A stretch of 64,000 nt of DNA, taken from positions 186,001-250,000 of the forward strand of contig JAPJBO010000161.1 in the NCBI GenBank assembly GCA_030068145.1. Reading direction: 5' to 3'. This stretch comes from Diplonema papillatum (taxonomy: Eukaryota; Euglenozoa; Diplonemea; Diplonemida; Diplonemidae). Each line of letters opens with the position of its first letter. Position 1 is the first letter of the stretch. The translations under genes and the position numbers were made by a program. Below, piece by piece: positions 51,501 to 62,935 of the stretch. The notes beneath the pieces are model-generated. The model ran no database searches, was not told where the DNA came from, and saw nothing but the letters and a program-made list of their open reading frames with translations.

Positions 51501-52059
51501 GAAAGCATGACACATCACACATGCGAAGAGATAACCGCGACGCCGGCGAAGCAGACTATCGCCAGGAGCATTGCATTTTAATCCAAACGACCAATTTATC
51601 GGGAGCCTATCAGCAGGGGTCATACCAAGTGCTAAAAGCCGGCCAAAGCGAGAGAAACATGAGTGGTTCAAGGGGGCCGGGGCCCTGTTCTTCTTTTCGG
51701 TGCAGTTCGGTATTAGCCGGAAACCCGTATTAAATCTTCTGAGGTCCAGGGATCTTGCACGACTACCAACAGAAATGCTAAGCTTCTAGGAGACTCCACG
51801 GGCCGATTGCCCGGGGGCGCGAGCACTTATTATGAGGGAAGGAAAAGTGGAAGAATGTGGTGGTAGAAGCTTTTGGGGTGCGAGAGTGTGGGATCGCGGT
51901 GGTAGTAAAAAAGAAAAAAAAGAGGTCTCGTTTTTTTTTTTCTCCTTCTTATTCAGGCTACTAGCTTCATTTTTCCTCAGTTTTCCAAATTCCGTCTCAA
52001 TAGCCAATTTGCTTTCCCCGCTCTGAAATCGATTTGTTTATTTAGGCCACCCGAACCTT

Positions 52060-52430
52060 CCAAAAGGGGGGGTCCGGGGGGCACCGCCCCCCGGCAAACG
52101 GTACGGTACATTCAGGTGGAGAACGAGTTTGCACTTCTCAGTCCGTTTGTCGCGTAAGACATACGACCAACGTACTGGTGGCACCGTTTGCCATCTGTGT
52201 GACCCTCGCCCCGCTCCCCCTGGTGCGAACTCCTGAAGCCGACAGCCCATTTCAAATTCATCCACAACTCAGATAGTGTGTGCTGGTAAATCATTGGCAC
52301 GAGTAGATGCAGACCGGAGATCACACGGAACAAGGCACTTGTTTCAACTCGGAGAGAATCTCTGCTTCTGAGCCTCGACTCTCTCACTCGGCTCAGCACC
52401 GGCGGCAGCCCCAAACTTCTGCCAGTCAGC
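52060..52430 (+). repeat. Repeat family S, copy without hAT ends
   Basis: GGTCCGGGGGGCACCGCCCC, AACGGTACGGTACA, GCCCATTTCAAATTC and GCTGGTAAATCATTGGC match 6930-7235 inside the hAT-like element, plus an extra ~85-bp segment. It lacks the CAGTGCTCCC termini. Half of the palindrome TTCCAAATTCCGTC also lies on its left side (~51978). Confidence 0.65.
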
Positions 52431-52586
52431 CCACCATGCCCAGCGGCGACCCACCGATGGCCAGCCCCTGACCGCCAGCCAGCTTGGCACAGCTGGCCTA
52501 GCCCACGCCTCCACCGGACCCCTCGACTTTTTTCATCGAGGGGTCGCTTTTTGCACTTTTTTTTTTATTTTTTGAGCCGCCCGGAT

Positions 52587-52618
52587 TTCCAAATTCCGTC
52601 AGCTGACGGAATTTGGAA
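52587..52618. repeat. Perfect 32-bp palindrome
   Basis: TTCCAAATTCCGTCAG followed immediately by its exact reverse complement, no spacer. Another hairpin (CCCCTCGA, a T-rich loop, TCGAGGGG) lies at 52517-52545. Confidence 0.85.
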
Positions 52619-52664
52619 TGGGAAGCTAATGCCCTGTTCTTATTCCTGCGCTCTGCTGCTATTT

Positions 52665-53000
52665 TCTTCTTAGCGTTATTTGTGGATTAGAAGGTCTTTT
52701 TCTTCGGGTAATGGTTTTGAGACTGATAAGCGGTGGTGGGAGGTCGAACTTGCTCATTACCCGTGTTGTTTTGTATAAGCACCTGCTTTGTAGGAAATAC
52801 TTGAGAAGGCTGCCAACTGCAAAGATCAAAGGAGGTAAATGTGATGTAGCCCACACGAAACACAGGGGAATCTGGGTTCAGTGGCGGGCGTAAGCGTTCA
52901 ACAAAAAAGACCCCCTTTGTAGTTGTATTGTTTCTCCCCCTCTAGCCTCCTTCGAAGTAAGCACAAGGCAGCCCCTCGAGTATTTTTTTTTTTCTTTGCC
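52665..53000 (-). repeat. Repeat families F/E composite, inverted
   Basis: The reverse complement of AATACTTGAGAAGGCTGCCA, AAACACAGGGGAATCTGGGT and GGCAGCCCCTCGAGTATT corresponds to 38.09-38.36 kb, confirming that the E/F composite moves as a unit. Confidence 0.65.
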
Positions 53001-53069
53001 TGGTTGTTTTCCCTCCAGGGTCTTTCGCATGGAAAGGACACTTTCAGGCGCTTGGTCTTGGCACAACTT

Positions 53070-53276
53070 GGGTCAAAACATTGTGTCTTTTTAAAACGCT
53101 CCCGCGGGGCCGATGGCCCCCAAAAAAAAAAAATTGGAAAAAAAAAATTGCTCAACTTCCTCAAAAATTACTGCAGAGTTTGTTCCACAATTTTAAAATT
53201 CAAAAAACCCAATTTTTTTCCGGCAATTTTTTTTTTTCGCCATTTCCGAAAAGACACAAGGTTTTGACCCTGCATG
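53070..53276. mobile_element. MITE family P, opposite orientation
   Basis: GGGTCAAAACATTGTGTCTT ... GACACAAGGTTTTGACCCTG; interior CGCGGGGCCGATGGC and AAAATTACTGCAGAGTTTGT are the inverse of 25481-25691. Confidence 0.8.
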
Positions 53277-54720
53277 TTAAAAAGCCACACTCAAGACAAA
53301 AAACCGCGAGCGAAATAAAGAACGACCCGACTGGCAACAGCAACAGCAGCAGCAACCTACAACGACACGCAACAAAGAAAGCTGCGCTGCGAAAGTTCGC
53401 CAGCAACTGCTAACGACAACAACAAAGAAAAGCCGCACTACGAAAGTTCGCGACAGGCGAACGGACCACATGTTCACCAGAACATCGTCGCCTACAAAAA
53501 ATCGCTAACCAATCTGACCATGACCTCGCCATGATCGCCCGCTTCTCGCACAGTCGTTCGCGTTTCGAAGGGATGCCGAAGGATGTTTTCGGTAGAAGGC
53601 CACGCCTGTTCTTTCCTATTTCCGGCGCTTATGCTGCAGAGGACACTTTGGACGCGACACAGGGAATTGCAGAAGCATGAGACTCGTCAGGTCGTCGAAC
53701 GCATTAGCGGGCATGGGTTCGCCCATGCCCATCAGCAGTTGAGTGGCGCTTGAAAATCTAATCTCTCAGACTGCTTTCGACTCTTGATTCGATGATGATT
53801 GGCTTGCTGATTATCGTTGATCGAGTTGAATCGGTTTGAATCGAGAATGTGGCGGTGCAAAGATCACTTAACCCGATCGATGCTCTGTTTGAAATTCTGG
53901 CGAGAACAAACTTGGATAGCGGTCCTTTACCCCCCCAGACCAGAGTTTTTCACACGTGTGTCAAAACCGCAGCCCCTTCACTCGCGGAAAATAACACTAA
54001 ATGCGGGACAGGGAAGAGCGGGCCAGTTTCTTTGTACCAAGGTGCTTCTGATCTTGATCGTGGAGAACTCACGGCCAGGGGTCGTGAGATGAAAACCCTT
54101 GGACATGGTGTCGTTGTCAAGGTGATACTGCATGGAGTTGGGCTGCAGGAAGGGACTGGCCTTTAGAGGCCTTGCTGCGAGTCAACTTTTCTGAACATGG
54201 TGATCAGCAACGACAACGACAAGTTGACACGAAAAATAGGATACGTGAACAGACCACCACACAAGGAAACCCATAGCCCACGACGAACTCGTAACGCGTA
54301 AGATAGCCTGTTTTGCCCCAAATATCATGTATGCGCGTGAGTAAAAGAAACCCGGAAGCTTCTCTCCCCGCTCGCGCTTTACGAACGGGGGACAGAATTG
54401 CATGTCAAAAACATCAGAGCGGACCTGAGCAGGAGCTCAGACACCGCCTCTAGAGTAAAGACACGTCAAATAGGATCAGTCTTTGCTGCTATGCAGAGAG
54501 ATGCGTTGCAATTGCTTTCCCAGGAGCACCAGGTTCCCCAACCTCGAGTCATACCCCACTTGGGTTTGTCCCATTTTTCGCCAGTAGACTGCAACCTCCG
54601 TTGGCAATCAATCCAGGACTGGATCCGTGAAAATCTGATGTCAAGCCTCAGATTGGGATGTCAGATTGTACCGTGTCAAGTCCAGAAACCCGGGGACCAA
54701 CATGCTGCGCAAGTCATTTT
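53277..54720. other. Spacer without supported gene
   Basis: CAGCAACAGCAGCAGCAAC microsatellite-like stretch (53335-53360), a short tandem (GCGAAAGTTCGC, 53388-53450) and a family V piece (54480-54550). Nothing coding supported. Confidence 0.35.
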
Positions 54721-54724
54721 TTTT

Positions 54725-55006
54725 TTTTACATAAGCGCCAGCTTGAAAGGAAATGCTCGACGATGCTGCCCGACAAAGAACAGAAGGGATCCAAAGTGCT
54801 GTAACTACCGAACCACGTGTTGAACGGACGTGAGGTCATGCGGGTCTACCCCTACACGACAAATCACACAAACACAACAGGTCAAAAGTCCTGAGTGAGA
54901 AAACAACACACGGTGGTGTAAGCGAAGAACAATGTATTGGATTTGCCCCTTACCTCTATATTTCCCCCCTTCCATTCGGAGTCGAAGCAGCTTACGTCGA
55001 GTATTT
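54725..55006 (-). mobile_element. Family C repeat, minus-strand copy
   Basis: Reverse complement of 10669-10966, starting with a T-run (the poly-A tail inverted) at 54719-54730 and ending CGTCGAGTATTT. Full length. Confidence 0.65.
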
Positions 55007-55865
55007 CCCCCAGGATCATTTTGACCATTTCACCTTAGAGCCTCCCCCCGCTCAGCGGTATATGCACTGCGATGGCAGTACCTGGACCCTAGCGTTAATC
55101 CGGGGCGCGGGGACCTCGATTTACAGGTACTCTCAGAGGGGCGGGGGGGGGGGGGGTTAGACCAACGACATTTTCTTACCCGGAGAGGCAGAGCGTGGGT
55201 GGAGCCGCAAAAATCATGCTCTTCCGTGAACGCGAGGTGCAGAAAACCCCGTGGCGGCGGGTGGGCGGTGTGCGTTTTTTTTTTTTTTTTTTTTTTTTTG
55301 CAGATACAGGCCAGGCGAACAGAACGGGGGTTTGCACCCGATTCGATAAATGGGGAGTTCGAATGCTGACAATTTTACTTTCTACGCAGCAACGCGCGCC
55401 AGGCGGTCGAACTTTCTGGGCGGTTTCGTGTGTTTCTTCGTCAATTCAATACTTGCCCCTGTATCCGACACCCCCCTGGAACATTTTCAGTGTAAGTTCG
55501 CCTGGGTTTTAAGGTCTCCGGGTGACCATTGTCGGAAATGTTCCTTGAAGGGTCGTATCTGCGGTAGTGGCAGCCCGTGTGCTTGGGTGTGCCTTTGTTG
55601 CCGATTGCCAACTAACCGACTTATTTGTATCGGAAAACGGAAGACATGTGGAAGCGCGGGTGTTGCACTTCGACCGGGCCCTTTCCGGACTTCCAAAGCT
55701 TCCGGCGGAGTGCCGAGAGTTGCTTTCCGCACACGATCCCGACTGAGGTTGTTCTGCTCTCGCTGTTTCTTTTTGGACGAGACACAAAAGTGGCAGGCTC
55801 TCGAAGCTTGCCGCGCGGGCCTCTTACTTGAGGATTGAGAAGAAATACTCGGGGGGAAAACTTAG

Positions 55866-55976
55866 CTACCGTAATTGGATTACTGTTGAACCCAAAGATG
55901 GGGCAGGGTGTCCCAGGTTTTACCCGGTCTGTCATTCGCCCGTCCACTTTAGTCCAGTTCAACAGTATTGCAACTA
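55866..55976. mobile_element. Element Y, short empty version (~110 bp)
   Basis: The left terminus CCGTAATTGGATTACTGTTG is joined almost directly to the right part GGTGTCCCAGGTTTTACCCG ... CCAGTTCAACAGTATTGCAA. The same two ends bracket ~300 bp of GC-rich sequence at 57720-58165. 55010-55865 contains a T-run (55276-55300) and a copy of the core motif (55500-55530), but no gene. Confidence 0.6.
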
Positions 55977-56190
55977 CAGTAGCTTAGCGGGGGGGTTTCA
56001 TTTTTCGACTGCGGCTAGAGGGAGACACTCACAACCAAACTACAAAACGGGATTTTTTTTCTGTGTTGCGGGCGATGAACGCTTGTCGGCTGAATCGTTT
56101 CCCGGGGGGTGGGGCTTGGGGCTGGCGGCAATTCCGCCGCAAAGATTTTTCAGTGTTAAGCGGTGCGTTGTCGGGACTACACGGTGAGGT

Positions 56191-56492
56191 CCAGCCTCAG
56201 AAGCTGGAGTTAAAAGAGGGTGAGCGACATCCAAAACCGCGCTGCCAATCCACACACGGGATCTGGATGTGTATTTGGAAGTTGCCGTTCGCCGAAGCTA
56301 GCCGTGGCCCGATGAATCCGATGTGCCCTGAGTAACTCACGCATTCCTCTAGACTGGGTGCTGGCGTAAAGGCGTTCAGCCATGATCCATCCAGTGGTAG
56401 CATCACGGCACTGTCCGATCGAACAACCACCCGAAAAGCGGGTGTGACACTCGCGGTTTTAACTCCAGCTTTTCCTCCAGCTTCTGTGGCTG
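56191..56492. mobile_element. Foldback element family I with ~200-bp insert
   Basis: The left arm CCAGCCTCAGAAGCTGGAGT and right arm AACTCCAGCTTTTCCTCCAG are as in 48331-48434, but ~200 bp of unrelated sequence (56235-56430) separates them. The insert has no recognised family. Confidence 0.6.
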
Positions 56493-56703
56493 TAGAAGCA
56501 CTGGGAGCTTTTAGGTACATGGACCACATGGATCAGCAGGCACTTTTCTCTTGAGGCTAGGCTCCACCGTTTAGAAGCGGGGGCACCACAGCGCGGGGCC
56601 GGGGCTACCCCCTGATGCGACGCCAAGCCACTCCGTGATGATTTGGCTTTGGCGATCAGTAAAGGGGGGGGGTCGAATAATAACATATTCGATTTGTCAA
56701 ATA

Positions 56704-56926
56704 CCAACCCCCCCCCGCCCCGTGCATAAGATGGATAGCCAAACCCCCTTGATTAAGATGGATAACGGGCGAGAATGCCAATTCATCTTAAACACGGGGG
56801 TGAGGTACCCCTGTGTAAGGCGACTACACTGCAGTCAACAGTGCCCCCGTGTTCAAGATGGATACACCCTTGATTAAGATGGATACCACCAAAACTCGAA
56901 TTATTCATACATCTTATGCACGGGGG
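56704..56926. mobile_element. MITE family G, opposite orientation
   Basis: CCCCGTGCATAAGATGGATA ... CATCTTATGCACGGGG, interior GGCGAGAATGCCAA and GTAAGGCGACTACACTG as in the inverse of 17182-17410. Directly preceded by a left-end remnant of MITE H (56658-56700). Confidence 0.75.
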
Positions 56927-56934
56927 AGCTGCAC

Positions 56935-57200
56935 AGTGACACATAAGGCGGACCATCATCAGTGCGGAACCTGAGTGTCTGCAGACAGGACTGCGGTGTG
57001 AGTCTGGTTTGTCCGGCGGCTGTTCGTAGCTCGTCACAGCCAGGACCACCCGTGCTACTGGAGCACAGGCGAATCCGTCACGGGGAGGGGGGGGAAACTT
57101 AGTTTATGTTTAGGCAGAACACTGCCTCGCATGCATGTTTGATGCTAGCATCAAGTCTTCGTCGAAGAAGACTTGATGCTAGCATCAAGTCTTCTTCGAC
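56935..57200 (+). repeat. Composite repeat A+B with long foldback end
   Basis: The 3' half of family A (56940-57085) is followed by family B (57090-57200). The B part ends in a doubled palindrome: TTGATGCTAGCATCAAGTCT, TCGTCGAAGAAG and the same again inverted (57138-57192). Confidence 0.7.
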
Positions 57201-57341
57201 GAAGAGGGGGGGGGAGGGGGGGGGGGTCTCGCCCGGGTTTTTCTTCTTCAGGTTATCTCTCGACCCGCCATCAAAGCACGCGACTACATTCGTCTAGCCT
57301 TCACGATTGTAGGGCTAACCCGCAAGATTGTTGGTGATGTT

Positions 57342-57632
57342 AAAAATACTCGACGTAGCTGCTTCGACTCCGAATGGAAGGGAGGTTGAGAGGGGCAAAT
57401 ACAATGCAAACACAATCTGATTTGTTTTTCGCGTCCACCACCGTGTGTTGCTTTCTCACTCAGGACTTTGACCTGTTTTGTTTGTGTGATTTGTCGTATA
57501 GCCGTAGACCCGCATGACCGCACGTCCGTTCAACACGTGGTTCGGCAGCTACGGCACTTGGGATCCCTTCTGTTCTTTGTGGGGCAGCATCGTCGAGCAT
57601 TTCCGTTCAAGCTGGCGCTTGTGTAAAAAAGA
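57342..57632 (+). mobile_element. Family C repeat, full-length copy
   Basis: AAAATACTCGACGTAGCTGC ... GCTGGCGCTTGTGTAAAAAA; same 5' and 3' ends as 10669-10966. Confidence 0.65.
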
Positions 57633-57719
57633 TACGATCCGCTCCTTCTTTCAGCGGTTCGGTTAAGAGGATCGTCGTATGTTATCTTCACGCGCTTTGC
57701 AAATGTGTACATTCAGAAT

Positions 57720-58165
57720 ACCGTAATTGGATTAATGTTGAACCGGGTAAAACCTGGGACACCCGGCCCCAGTATCCGGTTCGGAGAGGATCCGGGCCTG
57801 CTGAGATGCCACCATGCATCTGCGGGTGGTGGGCGGAGTGGTGCTAGCCGATTTCCGGCGTGTTCCCCCGCTCCAGCCCGGCCACGCGCGCAGCGACGGC
57901 GGACAGGTCCTTCCAGTCGAGGTCGACTTTGCGACTTTGCATACCTTTGCAGCACATCGCGACCCTGGTGCTTGCCCGCGCCACGGGGTGCTCAATACTC
58001 AGCTCGACCCTTAGATTCCGCTGGCATAGGAGGCTGCAGGACCACCACGGGGGCAGTCGCGCAGGAGACTACCTGGAACACCCCACCCGGGTGTCCCAGG
58101 TTTTACCCAGTCTGTCATTTACCCGTTCCAGCTTTAGTCCAGTTCAACATTATTCCAATTGCGGC
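57720..58165. mobile_element. Element Y with captured coding-like insert
   Basis: Subterminal inverted repeats: left CCGTAATTGGATTAATGTTG, AACCGGGTAAAACC, TGGGACACCCGG; right CCGGGTGTCCCAGGTTTTAC and GTTCAACATTATTCCAATTG. The ~300-bp interior is GC-rich like host exons. On the minus strand one frame reads MCCKGMQSRKVDLDWKDLSA then VAARVAGLERGNTPEIG and a stop. The short version (55866-55976) lacks the interior, which suggests capture of a gene fragment. Confidence 0.55.
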
Positions 58166-59340
58166 AGGTGCTTTCTTTTTGGTTTTCCTTCTTTTTTTCT
58201 TTCTCTTTTGTGTTTCATAAACAGTTACTCTTTTTTTTTTTGAAGGTGTTTTCCAGGGTATTAGTTTGAAGGCTTCCGGGGTTTGCAGATTTTGACCGTT
58301 GCTATGGGGTGGTTTTGGGCGGTGTTTCGGTGCCGTTTTCGCCGATGTACGGCGTCTTGGGGCGGTGCCGACACATCTCCACAACTTCGTTCGGCAAAAG
58401 AGGGGTCTTCATGGGTCCTTTGTGGGTCTTTATGGGTTTATTATGGTCACCCCGTCAGTTTGGCGACACATTTTGCGGGCCTTTTTTTTGGGGTTTCCGA
58501 ATGCTTCTGGCCTGTGGGGTTGGGTGCCATATGGGGACACGCACCAAAAACAGTCAAAATCGTAAACAGACAGTCTCGTCACTAAAGGGGCTTGGGACCT
58601 ATTATCCTATGATTCCTAAGATAATAGGTCCACGGTTTTGGTGTATCTGCACCTGCACCGCCGTGCTTACACCAACATTTTTAGCGTTATTTTTAGCAAC
58701 ATCGCGCCGAAGGCGCGACGGAAAAATATGCCACTCACCCTTGATAGCCATTGGAAAAAGCCTGATAATAGGAACGTTTTATCACCAATAACTTTACGGG
58801 AAAATTTGGGCAAAATGGTTCCGCCCCCTTTATCATGCGTGGGCCACTCTTAGCTCGTGTGGGTTACTCAACTGTCCAACAGGACCCTGGCCTGGTAATA
58901 GCTGCAACCTGCCGACCCGAAGCTGAACAAATTGAACGGCAGCGGCTGGGTCTCAGCAGCCGAGGCTCAGCAGCCTTCCAGCACCTTCAGCACACTGCTA
59001 CAAACACGACACCCCCCGCCTATATTTACTTTGAACACCGTTTTTTGAACATATTTTTTTTCCCCCGGCCAAATCCGGTTAAATCTGCAACGGAAACTAA
59101 TCCCCTGGTGTTTTCTTTCGTGGTTGCTTGGTCTGGGCATCTAAAGGCAAGAGAAGGAAAGCCAGGGATCGATTTGGCATCAGGGTTTTGGACAAACCTC
59201 CGGAGCCCCATTGCGAAGAGGGGGGTCGAAACACCGATGATGTTATAGGTTTGTACCTGGGACTAGGCGTGGCTAGCCCGAGCGACATCTGGTCGCCCAC
59301 TCGGTTTTTGTCGTTGCTTTTTTGTAGGCGGACGACGACG
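58166..59340. other. Spacer without supported gene
   Basis: T-runs (58221-58240), TATTATCCTATGATTCCTAA / GATAATAGG hairpin (58600-58630). No coding-like frame. Confidence 0.4.
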
Positions 59341-59700
59341 GTTGCCCGTCGGCTTCAGACCTCTATAATGGTTGGTCTGCTGGCTTTGCCGAACCTGTTG
59401 TTCTCGCGCGGTCGACGTGAAGCTGTTGCCCGTCGGCTTCAGACCTCTATAATGGTTAGTCTGCTGGCTTTGCCGAACCTGTTGTTGTTCTCGCGCGGTC
59501 GACGTGAAGCTGTTGCCCGTCGGCTTCAGACCTCTATAATGGTTGAGCTGCTGGCTTTGCCGAACCTGTTGTTGTTCTCGCGCGACGTGAAGCTGTTGCC
59601 CGTCGGCTTCAGACCTCTATCATGGTTGGGCTGCTGGCTTTGCCGAACCTGTTGTTGTTCTCGCGCGGTCGACGTGAAGCTGTCGCCCGTCGTTTCCTTT
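59341..59700 (+). repeat. ~85-bp tandem repeat, 4.2 units
   Basis: Units at 59341, 59425, 59512, 59595 and a start at 59682 (lengths 84, 87, 83, 87). Each has CCGTCGGCTTCAGACCTCTA, TGGCTTTGCCGAACCTGTTG and GACGTGAAGCTGT. The 83-bp unit breaks any long frame, so I treat it as a satellite. It ends in a T-run. Confidence 0.85.
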
Positions 59701-59881
59701 TTTTTTTTTTTTTTTTGCTTGCAGGATATGCGCTTGAAAGTATGCAAATACAGTTGGAATGCTGCGGGGAAACGGGACTAGTGAGTCCCTCTTGAGCGTT
59801 GTTTGTGCTGTTGGGCGGATGCAGGAGTCGGAGAGCTTCGCGTTTCAAAAACAGGAACCTTGCCGCGCGTCCTGAGTACCG

Positions 59882-60010
59882 TACACGAGAGAGAGAGAGA
59901 GAGAGAGAGAGAGCTGACGCAAGGTGTCCGAAGTAATCGCTCATCAGGTCCCCCACGAACGGATGTCGGTTCATCTTGACGGCGGGGCGACAACTCTCCT
60001 GGCGAATGCT
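59882..60010 (-). pseudogene. Gene fragment Z, with adjoining (GA)n tract
   Basis: The minus strand reads RPAVKMNRHPFVGDLMSDYF then GHLASAL and enters a (CT)n/(GA)n microsatellite (59887-59913). A second locus at 63530-63600 reads RPAVKMNRHPVLWDLMSDHS. Two loci keep the same peptide, so this is probably a dispersed exon fragment. Gene unknown. Confidence 0.4.
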
Positions 60011-60320
60011 CCGGTCCCGAAAATGGGTGATGTGCAAGCGACGATTCACGCGGGCTCACTCAGAAGGCAGGGCACGGCCTCGCAGCTGGCACAGCGAACC
60101 CCATGCTGCGGAGGCCCCTTCGTGCCAGGAGCGCCTTCGTCGGGTGCACAGGACGACCACTCCGCTCTCCACTCCCTTCACTGCCCACGGAGCGCTGCAA
60201 AAAGGGGAGTCAGTGCGACGCTTAGAAGCGATGCAGAAACCTGCTGCCCCTTGGGAGTAGGCGTGTGTGTTGCGGACCCGTATTAACGTGGTGCCTCCCT
60301 TCACGAAAGTACGACCACGG

Positions 60321-60590
<270 letters not shown>

Positions 60591-60634
60591 TGTGGGTAAA
60601 TCCCTGCGCCGGCGGAAGTGCACGCGGAGAAGCA

Positions 60635-60705
60635 AGAGCACTGCCTCTCATGCATGATTGATGCTAGCGTCAAACCTTCTTCGAAGGAAGATGCTGTATA
60701 CAAAA
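60635..60705 (+). repeat. Repeat family B fragment
   Basis: GCACTGCCTCTCATGCATGA, TTGATGCTAGCGTCAAACCT, TCTTCGAAGGAAGA. Followed by GTAGGGTATGAAACCTTG, as at 1830. Confidence 0.6.
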
Positions 60706-60897
60706 AAAAGACGTGCAAGAAATGGGAAAAGGGGGTGCAGAGCTTCTAAAGTAGGGTATGAAACCTTGTCGAACCCACCCCACCTCCCTCCCGTTTCTGG
60801 CAGCTTCTTTTTTTTAAGTCACCCTCTTCGAGAGCCTTGGTGTATGTGTGTGTTGGAATTCAATCACGGGTAACCCCTGAAGCGGGGTATAGCCCAA

Positions 60898-60936
<39 letters not shown>

Positions 60937-61194
60937 GGGTGTGCTAGGGGCCGGCGCTACCCTTTCGTGGCAAGCGCTGCGGATCACTCGGGGAGGTGCC
61001 GTGACTCTCCTGGCCACCCCCTTGCGTGCGTGTGTGTTGGAACCCCTTCGGTTTCTTCGCTATTGCTGGAAAGTCGATAGAACGCACGCGGCTCCGTTCT
61101 TGCCGCCGGTATGTCAAGGCTGCCGGGAATGTAAAGTAGGTCCGCTCACGGGCGGGCAACGGAGATGCAGGAGCACCGGACATTTCGAAGGGTA

Positions 61195-61510
61195 TTGCAA
61201 GAACGTGCTTGGAATGGGTATGTGCTCAACACCGCACTGGTCCCGTCTGCGCCGTTTTTCGGTCCTTTACGCCACGGACACATATGGCGGACCATCATCA
61301 GCGCAGAGCCTGAGTGTCTGCAGACAGGACAGCGGTGTGAGTCTGGTTTGTCAGGCGGCTGTTCGTAGCTCGTCACAGCCAGGACCACCCGTGCTACTAG
61401 AGCACAGGCGAATCCGTCACAGGGAGAAGGCCCCACACAACCGTGTCTGAGCAATCAGTTAAAAAACTCAGGGCACTCGCCCTGATTGTGTGACTGCGAC
61501 TCGCTAGGCA
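61195..61510 (+). repeat. Repeat family A, full copy
   Basis: GCAAGAACGTGCTTGGAATG ... TTACGCCACGGACACATATG ... CGAATCCGTCACAGGGAGA, then GAGCAATCAGTTAAAAAACT and CTGCGACTCGCTAGGCAGCA, which also follow the copy at 50.4 kb. Confidence 0.75.
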
Positions 61511-61779
61511 GCACTGACTTGTCTTCTTTTGACGGTGGCAATCTGCGAAGTAAACTCCGCAGAGCATATTGGACATGGGGTTACCGTGTGCAGTTTGAAG
61601 GGGGGGGTACAAAAAGGGGGCAAACGGTGGGGCCTGCGTTTGTCAGTTTTTGCTTACCCCTCCAACCTCGCTTTTGGCGAGTGGATATAAGGAGCTCGCT
61701 CAGAAACGTAAGAATTCCAACTTAACGCGCCGAAGGCGCTCAAGCAAGCTTGCTAGGTGGGTGTGTGTGGTGGGGGGCT

Positions 61780-61822
61780 ACGGTGGGGGTGGGGGGGGGG
61801 GGGGGGCGGGGGGGGGGTGGGA
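61780..61822 (+). repeat. G-run tract (quadruplex-prone)
   Basis: Over 35 of ~40 bases are G in several uninterrupted runs. 61511-62240 otherwise holds no supported gene; 62040-62200 has repeated ATTCTCGCA / TGCGAGAAT motifs in both orientations. Confidence 0.8.
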
Positions 61823-62244
61823 AAAAAAGTAGCGTTTTGCGTCACGAAGACAAGCCTGCGCCCTTCCACGCACGAGGCGTGATCAGCAGAGTGCAGTTCG
61901 ATAGGAGGAGAGGAGGAGCGCAACGAACCGGATCAAAACGAAGAGAGAGGGCGGGAGTGCATGGGAAAAAATTGTGAACGCAGTGATCTATCCAGGGGCC
62001 ACACACATCCGACGACTCGTATACGAGAATGATCCTCGCATTCTCGCATAAAATTTTCGCCTGCGAGGATGGTAGTACGAGTGAAACCGTTTCCTCTTGT
62101 GTCCATGCATCTTGCACTGTGAGGTTTATCTCATTCTCGCATGTTCTCGCACATGCGACAATATGCGAGAATTTTGCGAGAAGTCGACCTCAAAACGAAG
62201 ATACGCGAGGATACAAGTCGGATCGGATGCATGCCTCGGGGGGG

Positions 62245-62515
62245 GAGAATCTTAGTTTAATGTTTAGGCAGAACACTGCCATGCATAGGGGGATTGCAAG
62301 AACGTGCTTGGAATGGGTATGTGCTCAGGACTGGTCCCGTCTGCGCCGTGTTTCGGTCCTTTAAGCCACGGGCACATGAGGCGGATCATCATCAGCGGAA
62401 CCTGAGTGTCTGCAGACAGGACAGCGGTGTGAGTCTGGTTTGTCAGGCGGCTGTTCGTAGCTCGTCACAGCCAGGATCACCCGTGCTACTAGAGCACAGG
62501 CGAATCACACTGTCA
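62245..62515 (+). repeat. Composite repeat B+A
   Basis: A family B start (GAATCTTAGTTTAATGTTTA, 62247) followed by family A (62288-62510). GTCATGCATAGGGGGA repeats on both sides (62278 and 62510), possibly a target duplication of the A insertion. Confidence 0.65.
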
Positions 62516-62804
62516 TGCATAGGGGGAGGGGGAACTGGGTAAGCTCGCCAGCCAGCCGGTTTCGGAGGGTTCACCAATCCACACCAGCGTGGCCGAACAA
62601 CGTATTCGTGGCCCGAATGTTGGACACCCCTCCGAGCTCTGGAAGGCAGGATTCTGGATAAATCAGTAGCGGTAGTTTGAATTTGATATGCAGCAACAAT
62701 CTGTGATCATAGACTGCGCATGGTAGTAGTGATTTGAACCTGACTTACAGCAACAATCTGGCGAGACTGGCGATAGACTGCACTGCATAGCAGCAACTGT
62801 CGAA

Positions 62805-62935
62805 GTGCCGAACAGCAGCCGGGAGACAGCAGGCGCAGAGGGCAGGCCGCTTGCCTTGCCTGTTTTATTTTATCCTCTCATGGGACCCGCCTCCGGCAAT
62901 CCCGACTGTCCAACCACGGAAAGTCGCAAAGGGTT
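62805..62935 (-). pseudogene. Dispersed copy of the HADHA-type gene's 5' flank
   Basis: GGAGACAGCAGGCGCAG, GGGCAGG and CTCCGGCAATCCCGACTGTC match 15299-15400, upstream of the HADHA-type ATG. About 47 kb away from the source, with small changes. 62516-62804 and 62936-63327 otherwise show only a MITE J-related piece (63130-63180). Confidence 0.65.

Noticed and set aside
59128..59781. 217-codon frame through the 85-bp tandem repeat
   Set aside because: One unit is 83 bp, the frame ends in a T-run (poly-Phe), and there is no coding-like composition or homology.
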